A stretch of DNA of 10,586 nucleotides, taken from the NCBI GenBank assembly GCA_937969125.1, contig CALBVA010000077.1, forward strand, positions 1-10,586, in the 5' to 3' direction. Source of the DNA: an uncultured Verrucomicrobiales bacterium (lineage in GTDB: Bacteria; Verrucomicrobiota; Verrucomicrobiia; Verrucomicrobiales; Akkermansiaceae). The position numbers and the translations under genes are program-made. Below are positions 1 through 6,446 of this stretch, one piece after another (the first letter of the stretch is position 1; the number at the start of each line of letters is the position of its first letter). The notes under the pieces were generated by a model. The model did no database searches and was not told the origin of the DNA. It saw only the letters and a list, made by a program, of their open reading frames with translations.

Positions 1-1
1 T

Positions 2-276
2 ATGTTTATGAACATGAAAAATGGGAGCATCTTCGAACCTGAGCAGGCAATTATTGAAGCGAGGCGAGAATTTGGAGAGCATGGTGGTGTAGCCCCATCA
101 ATCGAAAGATCATCGATCTTTTACCGTCATGGAGCCGGGTGCGATGCCTGAAATTTTCGAAAGGAAGTTTGGTCCAGATCGTGGAGGATGCTATCTTTAT
201 GGTCGGCATTTCCCATAGAGTGTCGAGAACCCTTGGTTTTACTTCGCAACACGCACCGGAGGCTAAATTCTATTGC
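2..276 (+). pseudogene. Decayed N-terminal remnant of a PLP-dependent trans-sulfuration (Cys/Met metabolism) enzyme
   Basis: Three reading frames must be joined to recover a recognisable protein. In-frame ATGs lie at 2, 8 and 14. The first frame gives a stretch containing EARREFGEHGGVAPSIERSS up to about base 118, then stops at 149-151. A +1 shift at the T-run 119-122 opens a second frame with FTVMEPGAMPEIFE and GGCYLYGRHF, which ends at TAG 216-218. A third frame then gives V..TLG and PEAKFYC up to about 276. The order matches the N-terminal arm of cystathionine gamma-synthase/methionine gamma-lyase-type enzymes: EFGEHGGV, STFTVMEP, then YGRxxNPT. The Tyr and Arg of YGR normally help bind the PLP phosphate of the neighbouring subunit. 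The NPT that should follow is lost. The catalytic lysine region of a ~400-residue enzyme is absent, and an unrelated gene starts at 353. Recognition is from remembered family motifs. One shift could be a sequencing error, but several lesions plus truncation argue for a true pseudogene. Confidence 0.72.
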
Positions 277-352
277 CCCCTTTGCTGGCGTCTTCTGACT
301 CGAGCATCTGGGTTCGCTAAAACCCGAACTGGTCAGGGCTGACTTATTTCCT

Positions 353-1255
353 ATGATCGAGCCCATGGACGCCGTTCTCAAGAAATTGATGGAGGGAGCC
401 TCGGATGCAGGCTCTCTGGCTCGGTCGATGGCGAAGTCCGGGATAAAATCGGTCAATGAAGTTTTCCGCGGCACAAAAATCTTCGGGGCGCTTTCCTCGT
501 CAGCCGACGCAGAGGTGGACCATGATGAGACCCACTACCTTCTCATTCCTCTTTTGGGCGATGAGAGAAAATATGCCATCTATACCAAGCGGATCCTGCC
601 GCCAGATGTAGGAACGAGCAACTCACTCCCCAAGGCCCGGATTTTTCATGTCCCGGATCCGGCTGCCAAAAAACTGCTGGAGCAGGAACTGGTAGCGGAA
701 ATCGTGAAGGACCAAGACGGCGATGCAGCAAGCTCATCTGATCTGGCTGACACCCTCGAGAAAATGGCTGATCAAATCGACCGGGAGACCAATAAGATCA
801 GCGGCGGCCTCTTCCTGATCGGCGGTACGGTAGCGGTCATGAATCCCTTGCTGGGAGTAGGCATTGCGGCGAAGGGGCTCTTTCCCTCAATTAGCGCTAA
901 GGCCTCAAAAACCGGAGCTGAATACGTCGGGAACAAGCTTCGCGATTGGAAAAAGTCGTCGGTGGTTTCCAAGCTCCGCAAGGAGGCATCGAAGGAGGTC
1001 CAAAAACTGAAACCTCAGATTTATGCGAATCCGATCATTCGCGGTCTCGAAGCCATCTCGACGACTCCGGAAACGGACTTCGATCCCGCCCTCGACCAAA
1101 GCACCTGGGCTGATCAGTTCGCGACAGCCCGCCACTATGCCGTGACTCTGGAGGCCGTTCAGGAAATCTATCGAGATGAGCGGAGCCAGCTTGATCTGAG
1201 TGCTTATCAAGAAGTCCATCTCAGATGGATTGAGGCACTCATTGGACAAGTGTAA
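353..1255 (+). CDS. Unrecognised 300-residue protein with one hydrophobic Gly-rich segment
   Basis: I do not recognise this protein. It has 300 residues and no cysteine. Residues 1-50 are Ala/Lys/Ser-rich and probably helical. Residues 60-115 look like a mixed alpha/beta region (YLLIPLLG, KYAIYTKR, KARIFHVPDP). Residues 128-148 are a charged helix. Residues 151-177 are a Gly-rich hydrophobic stretch (GGLFLIGGTVAVMNPLLGVG...) long enough to enter a membrane or form a buried hairpin. Residues 182-222 are strongly basic, and the C-terminus is amphipathic helix. There is no signal peptide. ATG 353 gives the longest reading. ATG 365 (residue 5) is equally plausible, because neither has a clear ribosome binding site. 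Codon use looks like that of the neighbouring genes and the frame is open throughout, so I consider it real. It sits directly after the trans-sulfuration pseudogene and converges with the kinase gene. A hairpin with a T-run lies 52 bases past its stop. Any role as a membrane-active or effector-like protein would be speculation. Confidence 0.75.
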   Translation: MIEPMDAVLKKLMEGASDAGSLARSMAKSGIKSVNEVFRGTKIFGALSSSADAEVDHDETHYLLIPLLGDERKYAIYTKRILPPDVGTSNSLPKARIFHVPDPAAKKLLEQELVAEIVKDQDGDAASSSDLADTLEKMADQIDRETNKISGGLFLIGGTVAVMNPLLGVGIAAKGLFPSISAKASKTGAEYVGNKLRDWKKSSVVSKLRKEASKEVQKLKPQIYANPIIRGLEAISTTPETDFDPALDQSTWADQFATARHYAVTLEAVQEIYRDERSQLDLSAYQEVHLRWIEALIGQV

Positions 1256-1273
1256 CGAGGAAGGGCAATTCGT

Positions 1274-1288
1274 GGTTACGTTATAACC
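1274..1288. repeat. Small inverted repeat GGTTA-CGTTA-TAACC
   Basis: GGTTA (1274-1278) and TAACC (1284-1288) can form a 5-bp stem with a 5-base loop, 18 bases after the stop of the 300-residue gene. There is no T-run after it. CGTGGTT (1271-1277) can instead pair with AACCACG (1308-1314), the left arm of the terminator hairpin, so the two structures compete. Confidence 0.35.
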
Positions 1289-1307
1289 GGCACAAATTGC
1301 TTAATCC

Positions 1308-1348
1308 AACCACGCTGATGTCCGCTTTACCAGCGGAGTGGTTCTTTT
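1308..1348 (+). terminator. Probable intrinsic terminator after the 300-residue gene
   Basis: AACCAC (1308-1313) pairs with GTGGTT (1338-1343) as an outer stem. TCCGCT (1321-1326) pairs with AGCGGA (1332-1337) as an inner stem with loop TTACC. Seven unpaired bases (1314-1320) bulge on the left side. CTTTT follows at 1344-1348. The T-run lies on the plus-strand 3' side, so it should act on the gene ending at 1255. The minus-strand kinase transcript has no matching T-run here. The bulge and short tail make it a moderate rather than a strong terminator. Confidence 0.55.
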
Positions 1349-1375
1349 AATACACTCATCCGCGCGATTCTGGTG

Positions 1376-4150
1376 TCATTTGGAAAAGTGACGCCGGAAG
1401 CTCTCGCCGTCCTGACCGACGCCCTGGATCTCGTCATCAATGAGCGCAGCCTGCCCCTTCAGACCGCTGGCCTGAAGCTTCGACCGGAGGTCGAGGAGCT
1501 TGGTGATATAAGTCTGACGGAGGTTTTCCAGATCCGCCTTAAACTGTGCATCGAAGCGGGTCTGTCGAAGCAGGGCTTTCTGGTGATACTCACTTAGCTT
1601 TTGCGGGAAGTTGGCGATCGGAAGATTGTTTTCGATGCGTCCGCTTTCCGGGAGACTATTAGCCAGTTCTTCACCGACATCAGGGAAGTTATCCTGGACT
1701 GATTTCGACTGGGTGCGAAACCACGACCTGTAGTCCCAGATAAGGGTCTTCTGGTTACCGAGCAGGCGTTTTTTGTGCTCGGCCAATTGTTTGACAACGA
1801 GCTGGCGACCGATGCTGCGAAGTTTCACAAGTTCGCCACGGGTGACTTTGGCATCGCCGACCACGGGTTTAGCAAGGGAGGCGTCATTACTCCACTCGAT
1901 CAGGAAGCCAGTGGTATTTCCTTCCGAAGGATCGCTGTCATCCCAACCGGAGGAAGCATTCGACTTGCTAAATCGCAAGGCTGTCGCGGAGTTTCCGCCA
2001 TCGGGTGAATTGGTCCGCCACCAGGCTTTCGCCCACGGCTCTCCGGTGGTCCATCCCCAGGATTCGTCGGTGCGCCGGCCACCGAGCCAGGCTGCACCGC
2101 CTTCGGAGAGGCAGGAGGCGAGATATTTGTTAATGAAGGTCGCCTCAAAATTATGGGAAACCACGGCGAGATGACCACCACCGGAAATAGCCAGGAGATC
2201 AGCCTCGTCCCATGAGACGTCCCTTTTCACGAAGAGGAAGACGCGATTATCCTGCACCACGGAGGTGGGGGGCCAGGCCGGGCTAGGGGTGCTCAGGGTG
2301 GGAGCCAGGCGACTCAGCTGCGCGGCGAGTGAGCCGGGATTCGTGCCATCCTTCGACCACTGAATGACGAAGGGGTTCTTCTCCCCGTTCGGGCGAGCCT
2401 TGATCAGGCCGTTTTTCGTGAGGGCGGCACAGGAGCCCAGAATGGTGTCCGGGCTGCGGAAGGTCCAGGTGGCACCGGTGATCCAGCCGAAGGTATTACG
2501 ACCGCGTGCACCGCCTCCGAGCCAGGCGCGGTTAACGCCATCCTTTCGCAAGCGCTCGGCAATCACATCAACATCTGGTGCCGTGATGGGCGTGGCAAGG
2601 TGACCGCCAAGGCCCTCGGCATAATCCGCAGCGGCAGCCCAGGTCATGGGCTCATCAACCACAAAGAGGAAGTGAGTGGAGCGATCAATGGTTCCCTTAG
2701 GAAATCGATGACGCACGCCGCCACGAAGGGCTGTGCGGCTTTCTTCCAGTTGCTCGGTAGCAGTTTTGGGTGTGTCCGACTCCCCCTCATTTCGAAGATG
2801 CGCCGTGCTCTGGGCAACAGCGCGGTCCCGTTCCTGATCCAACTCTCGCTTCTTCTTCCGGGCGAGGTCGCGTTCACGCTCTTCTTCTAAAAAGAGAACA
2901 CGGCGTTCCTCGTCTTCCCGCTGCTTTTCGATCTGTTCAGCTTTCTCCTTTTCCCGCATGCGTTCTTCCTTCTTCTGAAGGAGTCCCCAAGCGAAGAGCA
3001 CCACAGGAACAAGGACTGCGATGATCATGAGATTCCGGATGATGGGCCAATTACTGCTGGGTGCCAACGTCACGACCGAGGGTGCCGGAACGGGATTCGC
3101 AGGTGCGTCATCGGACTCACCACCAGCGGCGGTCGAGAGTTCCGCCGGAACGGGGCGCAGCCCTACTTTAGCGGTTCCAGCCTGCGAACCTTGCCCCTTA
3201 TGGGTCGGCTGGCGGCCGGTGGAGAGTTTCAATCGTCCTTCTTGTGGCGCGGTGCGCTGCAGTTTCCCATCGCTGGACTGACGGCGCAGGGTGGTCGCGG
3301 CGGTCTTCTTGTCCATGCCGGTGCGAATGGCGCGGCGGTTATCCTTGCCCAGATTGGGGAGCAATTCCTCCAGCTCGGTGGCGAGGGCAGCGGCAGACTG
3401 GTAGCGCATCGCCGGATTCCGGCGGGTAGCGCGGCGGAAAACGGCATCGAGCCGTGGGTCACACTTAGTGATGGTGGAGGGCGGGCGCGGCGGAGTCTCA
3501 GGGAGACGACCGGTAAGCAGCTCGTAAAGAATCACGCCGACGGCATAAATGTCAGAGGCGACACCCAGCGAGCAATCCCCATCCTCGGCGAGAATCTCAG
3601 GCGCGGCATAGCCGGGTGTGCCGAAGATCATGCCACCTTCGGCATCACCTTCCGAGGCGAGGCCAAAGTCACCAATCTTCGGCTTGGCGTCCGGGTCCAG
3701 GAGGATATTAGCCGGCTTGATGTCGCGGTGGATGATTCCAGCATCATGAGCATGGGCGAGGCCCCGGCAAATGCCTATGATGAGCTCGCAGACCGTGGTC
3801 TGATCGATGGCCTTTTGGTAGCAGGAGTAATAGAGCGACTTCCCAGGAACCAGCTCCATCACGATGTAGGGCATCCCATCGGTCTGACCAAAATCATAGA
3901 TGCCGATGAGATTGGGATGATTCAATCGCGCCATGGCCTTAGCCTCGGCCTCGAACTGTTCACGGAAGGTCTGATCGTTTAGCTCACTGGGGAGAAGCTT
4001 GATGGCGACCGGACGGTCCAGAGAATTCTGTGTCGCCCGGTAGACCGCACCCATACCACCGGTGGCGATGAGATCGGTGACTTCATATCCGTCCAGCAAC
4101 GCACTGAGTTCAGCAGGTTCCGGCGGGTCAAAGTGAATGGAGTCGCTCAT
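1376..4150 (-). CDS. Transmembrane Ser/Thr protein kinase with two C-type-lectin-like domains
   Basis: The product has 924 residues. Residues 22-265 form a complete PknB-type kinase domain: Gly-rich loop GGMGAV (31-36), VAIK lysine K51, probable alpha-C glutamate E69, HRDIKPAN (141-148; catalytic D143), DFG (161-163) and APE (183-185), so it should be active. A Pro/Ser/Thr-rich linker (about 266-366) leads to one membrane span (about 367-389). A highly charged Lys/Glu/Arg coiled coil follows (about 392-445). C-type-lectin-like domains lie at about 492-598 and 636-754, each with WLGG, a W-containing core and a final IQW/IEW strand. Each has a single cysteine, so the usual domain disulfides cannot form. 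A helical tail (about 775-905) resembles tails common in PVC-group proteins. There is no signal peptide, so the kinase should be cytoplasmic and the lectin-like part outside the inner membrane, suggesting a one-piece sensor of a cell-envelope ligand. Ligand and substrates cannot be read from sequence. ATG 4150 is chosen because the domain begins soon after; no ribosome binding site is visible. Confidence 0.93.
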   Translation of the reverse strand: MSDSIHFDPPEPAELSALLDGYEVTDLIATGGMGAVYRATQNSLDRPVAIKLLPSELNDQTFREQFEAEAKAMARLNHPNLIGIYDFGQTDGMPYIVMELVPGKSLYYSCYQKAIDQTTVCELIIGICRGLAHAHDAGIIHRDIKPANILLDPDAKPKIGDFGLASEGDAEGGMIFGTPGYAAPEILAEDGDCSLGVASDIYAVGVILYELLTGRLPETPPRPPSTITKCDPRLDAVFRRATRRNPAMRYQSAAALATELEELLPNLGKDNRRAIRTGMDKKTAATTLRRQSSDGKLQRTAPQEGRLKLSTGRQPTHKGQGSQAGTAKVGLRPVPAELSTAAGGESDDAPANPVPAPSVVTLAPSSNWPIIRNLMIIAVLVPVVLFAWGLLQKKEERMREKEKAEQIEKQREDEERRVLFLEEERERDLARKKKRELDQERDRAVAQSTAHLRNEGESDTPKTATEQLEESRTALRGGVRHRFPKGTIDRSTHFLFVVDEPMTWAAAADYAEGLGGHLATPITAPDVDVIAERLRKDGVNRAWLGGGARGRNTFGWITGATWTFRSPDTILGSCAALTKNGLIKARPNGEKNPFVIQWSKDGTNPGSLAAQLSRLAPTLSTPSPAWPPTSVVQDNRVFLFVKRDVSWDEADLLAISGGGHLAVVSHNFEATFINKYLASCLSEGGAAWLGGRRTDESWGWTTGEPWAKAWWRTNSPDGGNSATALRFSKSNASSGWDDSDPSEGNTTGFLIEWSNDASLAKPVVGDAKVTRGELVKLRSIGRQLVVKQLAEHKKRLLGNQKTLIWDYRSWFRTQSKSVQDNFPDVGEELANSLPESGRIENNLPIANFPQKLSEYHQKALLRQTRFDAQFKADLENLRQTYITKLLDLRSKLQASGLKGQAALIDDEIQGVGQDGESFRRHFSK

Positions 4151-4262
4151 TGATATTTAGAAAATCGAGGGGTGTAGATGGAGAATGACTAAATCAACCT
4201 AGAGCGGCAATACTTGAATTTTGATCGGTGGACCGACAGGCTGCGGATCGGATTTCTCTAAT
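4151..4262. promoter_or_regulatory. Divergent intergenic region between kinase and haemoglobin genes
   Basis: These 112 bases separate the starts of two oppositely transcribed genes and should hold both promoters. The stretch is locally AT-rich at 4151-4225. I found no pair of boxes close to the sigma-70 consensus on either strand at good spacing. A perfect inverted repeat, TCGGT-GG-ACCGA, lies at 4225-4236. GATCGG occurs at 4223-4228 and again at 4246-4251, a 23-base offset, just before the haemoglobin start at 4263. These could be an operator, but that is only inference. Confidence 0.4.
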
Positions 4263-4640
4263 ATGGACGAGCAATTAATTTACGCGACCCTCGGTAAAGA
4301 GGGATTTACGGAGCTAACGGCAGCATTCTACCGGCGAATGCGGGAGGATGATCTCATTGGCCCGATGTATCCTGACAACGACTGGGCAGGCGCAGAGGAG
4401 AGGCTCCGGGACTTTCTCTTATTCCGTTTCGGCGCGGATACGACCTATCTGGAAAAGCGCGGACACCCACGGCTCCGGGCACGCCATATGCCCTTTCAAA
4501 TCGGTGAAGCCGAGGCGCAGCGCTGGGTGGAAATCATGAACACCGCCGCCGAGGAGGTGGTGGCGGACCCCGGGATCAGGGCGGAGCTCCTGCAGTTCTT
4601 CACGCAGGTTGCTGATTTTTTAAAGAATCAGGAGGGGTGA
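4263..4640 (+). CDS. glbO: Group II truncated haemoglobin (TrHbO-like)
   Basis: The product is a 125-residue 2-on-2 haem globin, normal for the family, expected in the cytoplasm to bind O2 or other small ligands such as NO. Diagnostic residues (counted from ATG 4263): B-helix F22-Y23, with Y23 as B10; MYP with CD1 Tyr Y36; AGAEERLRDFL (42-52); and RGHPRLRARHMPF (66-78), whose H75 is the proximal F8 haem ligand. W88 in RWVEIM is the G8 tryptophan typical of groups II and III. The AGAEERL and RLRxRHxPF patterns indicate group II. An in-frame TTG at 4221 would add 14 residues with no family counterpart, so ATG 4263 is preferred. No good ribosome binding site precedes it. The gene is divergent from the kinase and lies 37 bases before the CPBP protease gene in the same direction, so it may start a three-gene transcript. 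Its physiological role (O2 supply, NO detoxification, redox) is not decided by the sequence. Confidence 0.93.
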   Translation: MDEQLIYATLGKEGFTELTAAFYRRMREDDLIGPMYPDNDWAGAEERLRDFLLFRFGADTTYLEKRGHPRLRARHMPFQIGEAEAQRWVEIMNTAAEEVVADPGIRAELLQFFTQVADFLKNQEG

Positions 4641-4677
4641 GCTTTATTTTTAGGATCGGCGAATTAACCTCCTCCGC

Positions 4678-5529
4678 ATGTCGGTGGTGGAATACAAATT
4701 ACTCGGGAACATCTTCCTGATCACGGCGGTCGCCTTTTTCGGTCTGGCGCTGCCGGGCTACGCCATCGCGAGGCGAATGTGGCCGGAAAGCGACTGGAAT
4801 CGCGGGGGAAGTGTGAGCACCTCGGTGATTCACTGGATCGATCTCATCATCGCGGGAGGATTAGTGGGCTTATTTTATATAGCCTACCAAGGGATACCGG
4901 CGGCCTACGAGAGTGGAGAGATGAGCAATATTAATACCGCCAAGGTCTGGTCCAGCGCGCTCGGGAACCTCGTCTTTGCCATGCTCGTTCCTCTTGCGAT
5001 GGCGTGGCGGGTGAACTTGAAGGAGTTCTTCGGACTGCGCTGGTTGGATTGGAAGGCGGTCTTCTGGATCGCTCCTCTCTTCGTTTTGGCCTTCATCGCA
5101 CTGACGGTGATCATACAATTCACCGGCTGGACTGACTGGGTCTCGCGGAACTTCGGCGGAGGTGAGCAGGCGCTGGTGAAGTCGATCAAGGCAACCGGGG
5201 ACGTCTCCCTGCTGGTTGCGCTCACCTTTTCTGCCGTGGTGGTGGCACCCATCGCCGAGGAAATCATTTTCCGCGGATATCTCTATCCGATCGTGAAGCA
5301 ATTCTCCGACCGTTGGTTCGCGGCCCTATTCACCGGATTGCTTTTTGGGGTCATTCACTTTAATCTCCTTTCCCTCCCCACCCTAGCCCTGATGGGTATC
5401 ACCCTGGTGGTAGTTTATGAGATGACCGGCTCACTCTGGTCGGTCATCGCCTGTCACGCAGCATTCAATGGCTTTCAGATGGCCCTGATGTTCGCCCAGC
5501 GAATGTCCGGCCAGCCAATTTCCCCATGA
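4678..5529 (+). CDS. CPBP family intramembrane metalloprotease (CAAX/Abi type)
   Basis: The product is a 283-residue integral membrane protein with about eight hydrophobic segments, near residues 8-28, 52-72, 95-110, 124-147, 176-193, 212-230, 234-247 and 252-272. The three CPBP motifs are intact: EEIIFRG (E194, E195, R199), FGVIH with H227, and HAAFN with H260 and N264. In Rce1-type enzymes these Glu and His residues form the active site in the membrane. Known bacterial relatives take part in peptide processing, immunity to bacteriocins or protein secretion, but most have no known substrate, and nothing here identifies one. ATG 4678 lies 37 bases after the haemoglobin stop. The stretch before it (AACCTCCTCCGC) is pyrimidine-rich and is not a ribosome binding site. 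The stop codon overlaps the thiL start as ATGA at 5526-5529, so the two genes are probably co-translated. The pairing with thiL looks like operon layout rather than a shared pathway. Confidence 0.9.
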   Translation: MSVVEYKLLGNIFLITAVAFFGLALPGYAIARRMWPESDWNRGGSVSTSVIHWIDLIIAGGLVGLFYIAYQGIPAAYESGEMSNINTAKVWSSALGNLVFAMLVPLAMAWRVNLKEFFGLRWLDWKAVFWIAPLFVLAFIALTVIIQFTGWTDWVSRNFGGGEQALVKSIKATGDVSLLVALTFSAVVVAPIAEEIIFRGYLYPIVKQFSDRWFAALFTGLLFGVIHFNLLSLPTLALMGITLVVVYEMTGSLWSVIACHAAFNGFQMALMFAQRMSGQPISP

Positions 5530-6443
5530 ACAACACACGCACACGAATAACACACGAACCGACCGTCAGCGATCTCGGAGAAGACGGCCTCATTGAACAT
5601 CTCTGCACCAAGCTCACCCTCCCGGACGATGTTCTGGTGGGGCCGGGTGACGACTGCGCGGTGGTCTGCCGAGGTGGGGAGGAATTGACCCTTCTTAAGA
5701 CCGATGCCGTGGTGGAAGGCATCCACTACCTCGCGATCGAAAAACTCATGCGGGTCGGCTGGAAAGCGGTAGCCCGCGTGATGAGTGACTTTGCTGCGAT
5801 GGGCGGGAGACCCTCGGAGTTTCTCATCACCATCGCTCTACCAAAGGACACTCCGGTGGCGAGGGTAGCGCGGCTCTATCAAGGGATGCAGCACTGCCTG
5901 GACACGCACGGCGGAGCGATCGTAGGCGGCGAGACGACCTCGCTGCCGGACGGGAGCCCGATGATGATTTCCGTGGCCGGGCGCGGGCAGGTCTCCCGTG
6001 AGCATCTGGTCACCCGCGCTGGCGGGAAAGCCGGAGACGGAATCTATGTCACCGGTCGCCTGGGCGGTTCACACATGGGAAAACATCTCGACTTTACTCC
6101 GCGACTAGAGGAAGCGGCCTGGCTGGTGCAAAACTACAAACCAAACGCAATGATGGATCTCTCCGACGGAATTATCAAGGACCTCCCACGTCTAGCACGG
6201 ATGAGCGAATGCGGATTTGAATTGAAGGAGGAACAGATCATCCGCACGCCGGGGGTCACCATTGAGAGTGCCCTGAACTACGGTGAGGATTACGAGCTAC
6301 TCTTCACCCGTGGTGACGATGACGGGATGATGGAGGCCTGGAGCACGAAGTTTCCTGAACTTCCCCTGACCCGTGTGGGCTCCCTGGTGGAGGGTTCCGG
6401 AGATTCACTGGATGGCGGCTGGGATCACTTCCGGCAACCGTAG
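5526..6443 (+). CDS. thiL: Thiamine-monophosphate kinase ThiL
   Basis: ThiL phosphorylates thiamine monophosphate with ATP to give thiamine diphosphate, the active cofactor and last step of thiamine synthesis (EC 2.7.4.16), in the cytoplasm. The product has 305 residues, slightly short for a family of about 320-350, with the whole motif series present: GPGDDCAVV (39-47, metal-binding D42/D43), KTDAVVEGIHY (58-68), VMSDFAAMGG (85-94), GGET (134-137), VTGRLGGS (175-182), MDLSDGI (210-216) and YGEDYELLF (252-260). It belongs to the PurM/ThiL/SelD ATP-binding fold. The first ~14 residues (MNNTRTRITHEPTV) are not conserved, but ATG 5526 sits exactly in the ATGA overlap with the protease gene, which supports this start. 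No other thiamine gene is in the window. The gene ends 3 bases before the end of the convergent SNF2 gene, leaving no room for a separate terminator. Confidence 0.96.
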   Translation: MNNTRTRITHEPTVSDLGEDGLIEHLCTKLTLPDDVLVGPGDDCAVVCRGGEELTLLKTDAVVEGIHYLAIEKLMRVGWKAVARVMSDFAAMGGRPSEFLITIALPKDTPVARVARLYQGMQHCLDTHGGAIVGGETTSLPDGSPMMISVAGRGQVSREHLVTRAGGKAGDGIYVTGRLGGSHMGKHLDFTPRLEEAAWLVQNYKPNAMMDLSDGIIKDLPRLARMSECGFELKEEQIIRTPGVTIESALNYGEDYELLFTRGDDDGMMEAWSTKFPELPLTRVGSLVEGSGDSLDGGWDHFRQP

Positions 6444-6446
6444 CAC

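Noticed and set aside
139..342. A 67-codon plus-strand open frame before the 300-residue gene
   Set aside because: It is one of the three frames of the broken trans-sulfuration gene. Its own start falls inside the family's coding stretch in a different frame, and only its last part resembles the family.
127..474. A 115-codon minus-strand open frame across the pseudogene and the start of the 300-residue gene
   Set aside because: It is antisense to two better-supported features, with Arg/Ser-rich composition typical of shadow frames and no family likeness.
1373..1597. A short plus-strand frame opposite the kinase C-terminus
   Set aside because: It begins after the terminator-like hairpin and is fully antisense to a well-supported gene, with no homology I recognise.
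3191..3982. A 263-codon open frame antisense to the kinase catalytic domain
   Set aside because: Long antisense frames are common opposite GC-rich genes. The minus-strand kinase motifs are complete, and the plus-strand product is Arg/Gly-rich without recognisable domains.
4221..4262. TTG start extending the haemoglobin by 14 residues
   Set aside because: The extension has no counterpart in truncated haemoglobins, and ATG 4263 gives a standard length. The stretch also holds the inverted repeat and probably non-coding control sequence.
4870..5301. A 143-codon minus-strand frame opposite the CPBP protease
   Set aside because: The plus strand encodes clear membrane spans and protease motifs here; the minus-strand product is a charged shadow of them.
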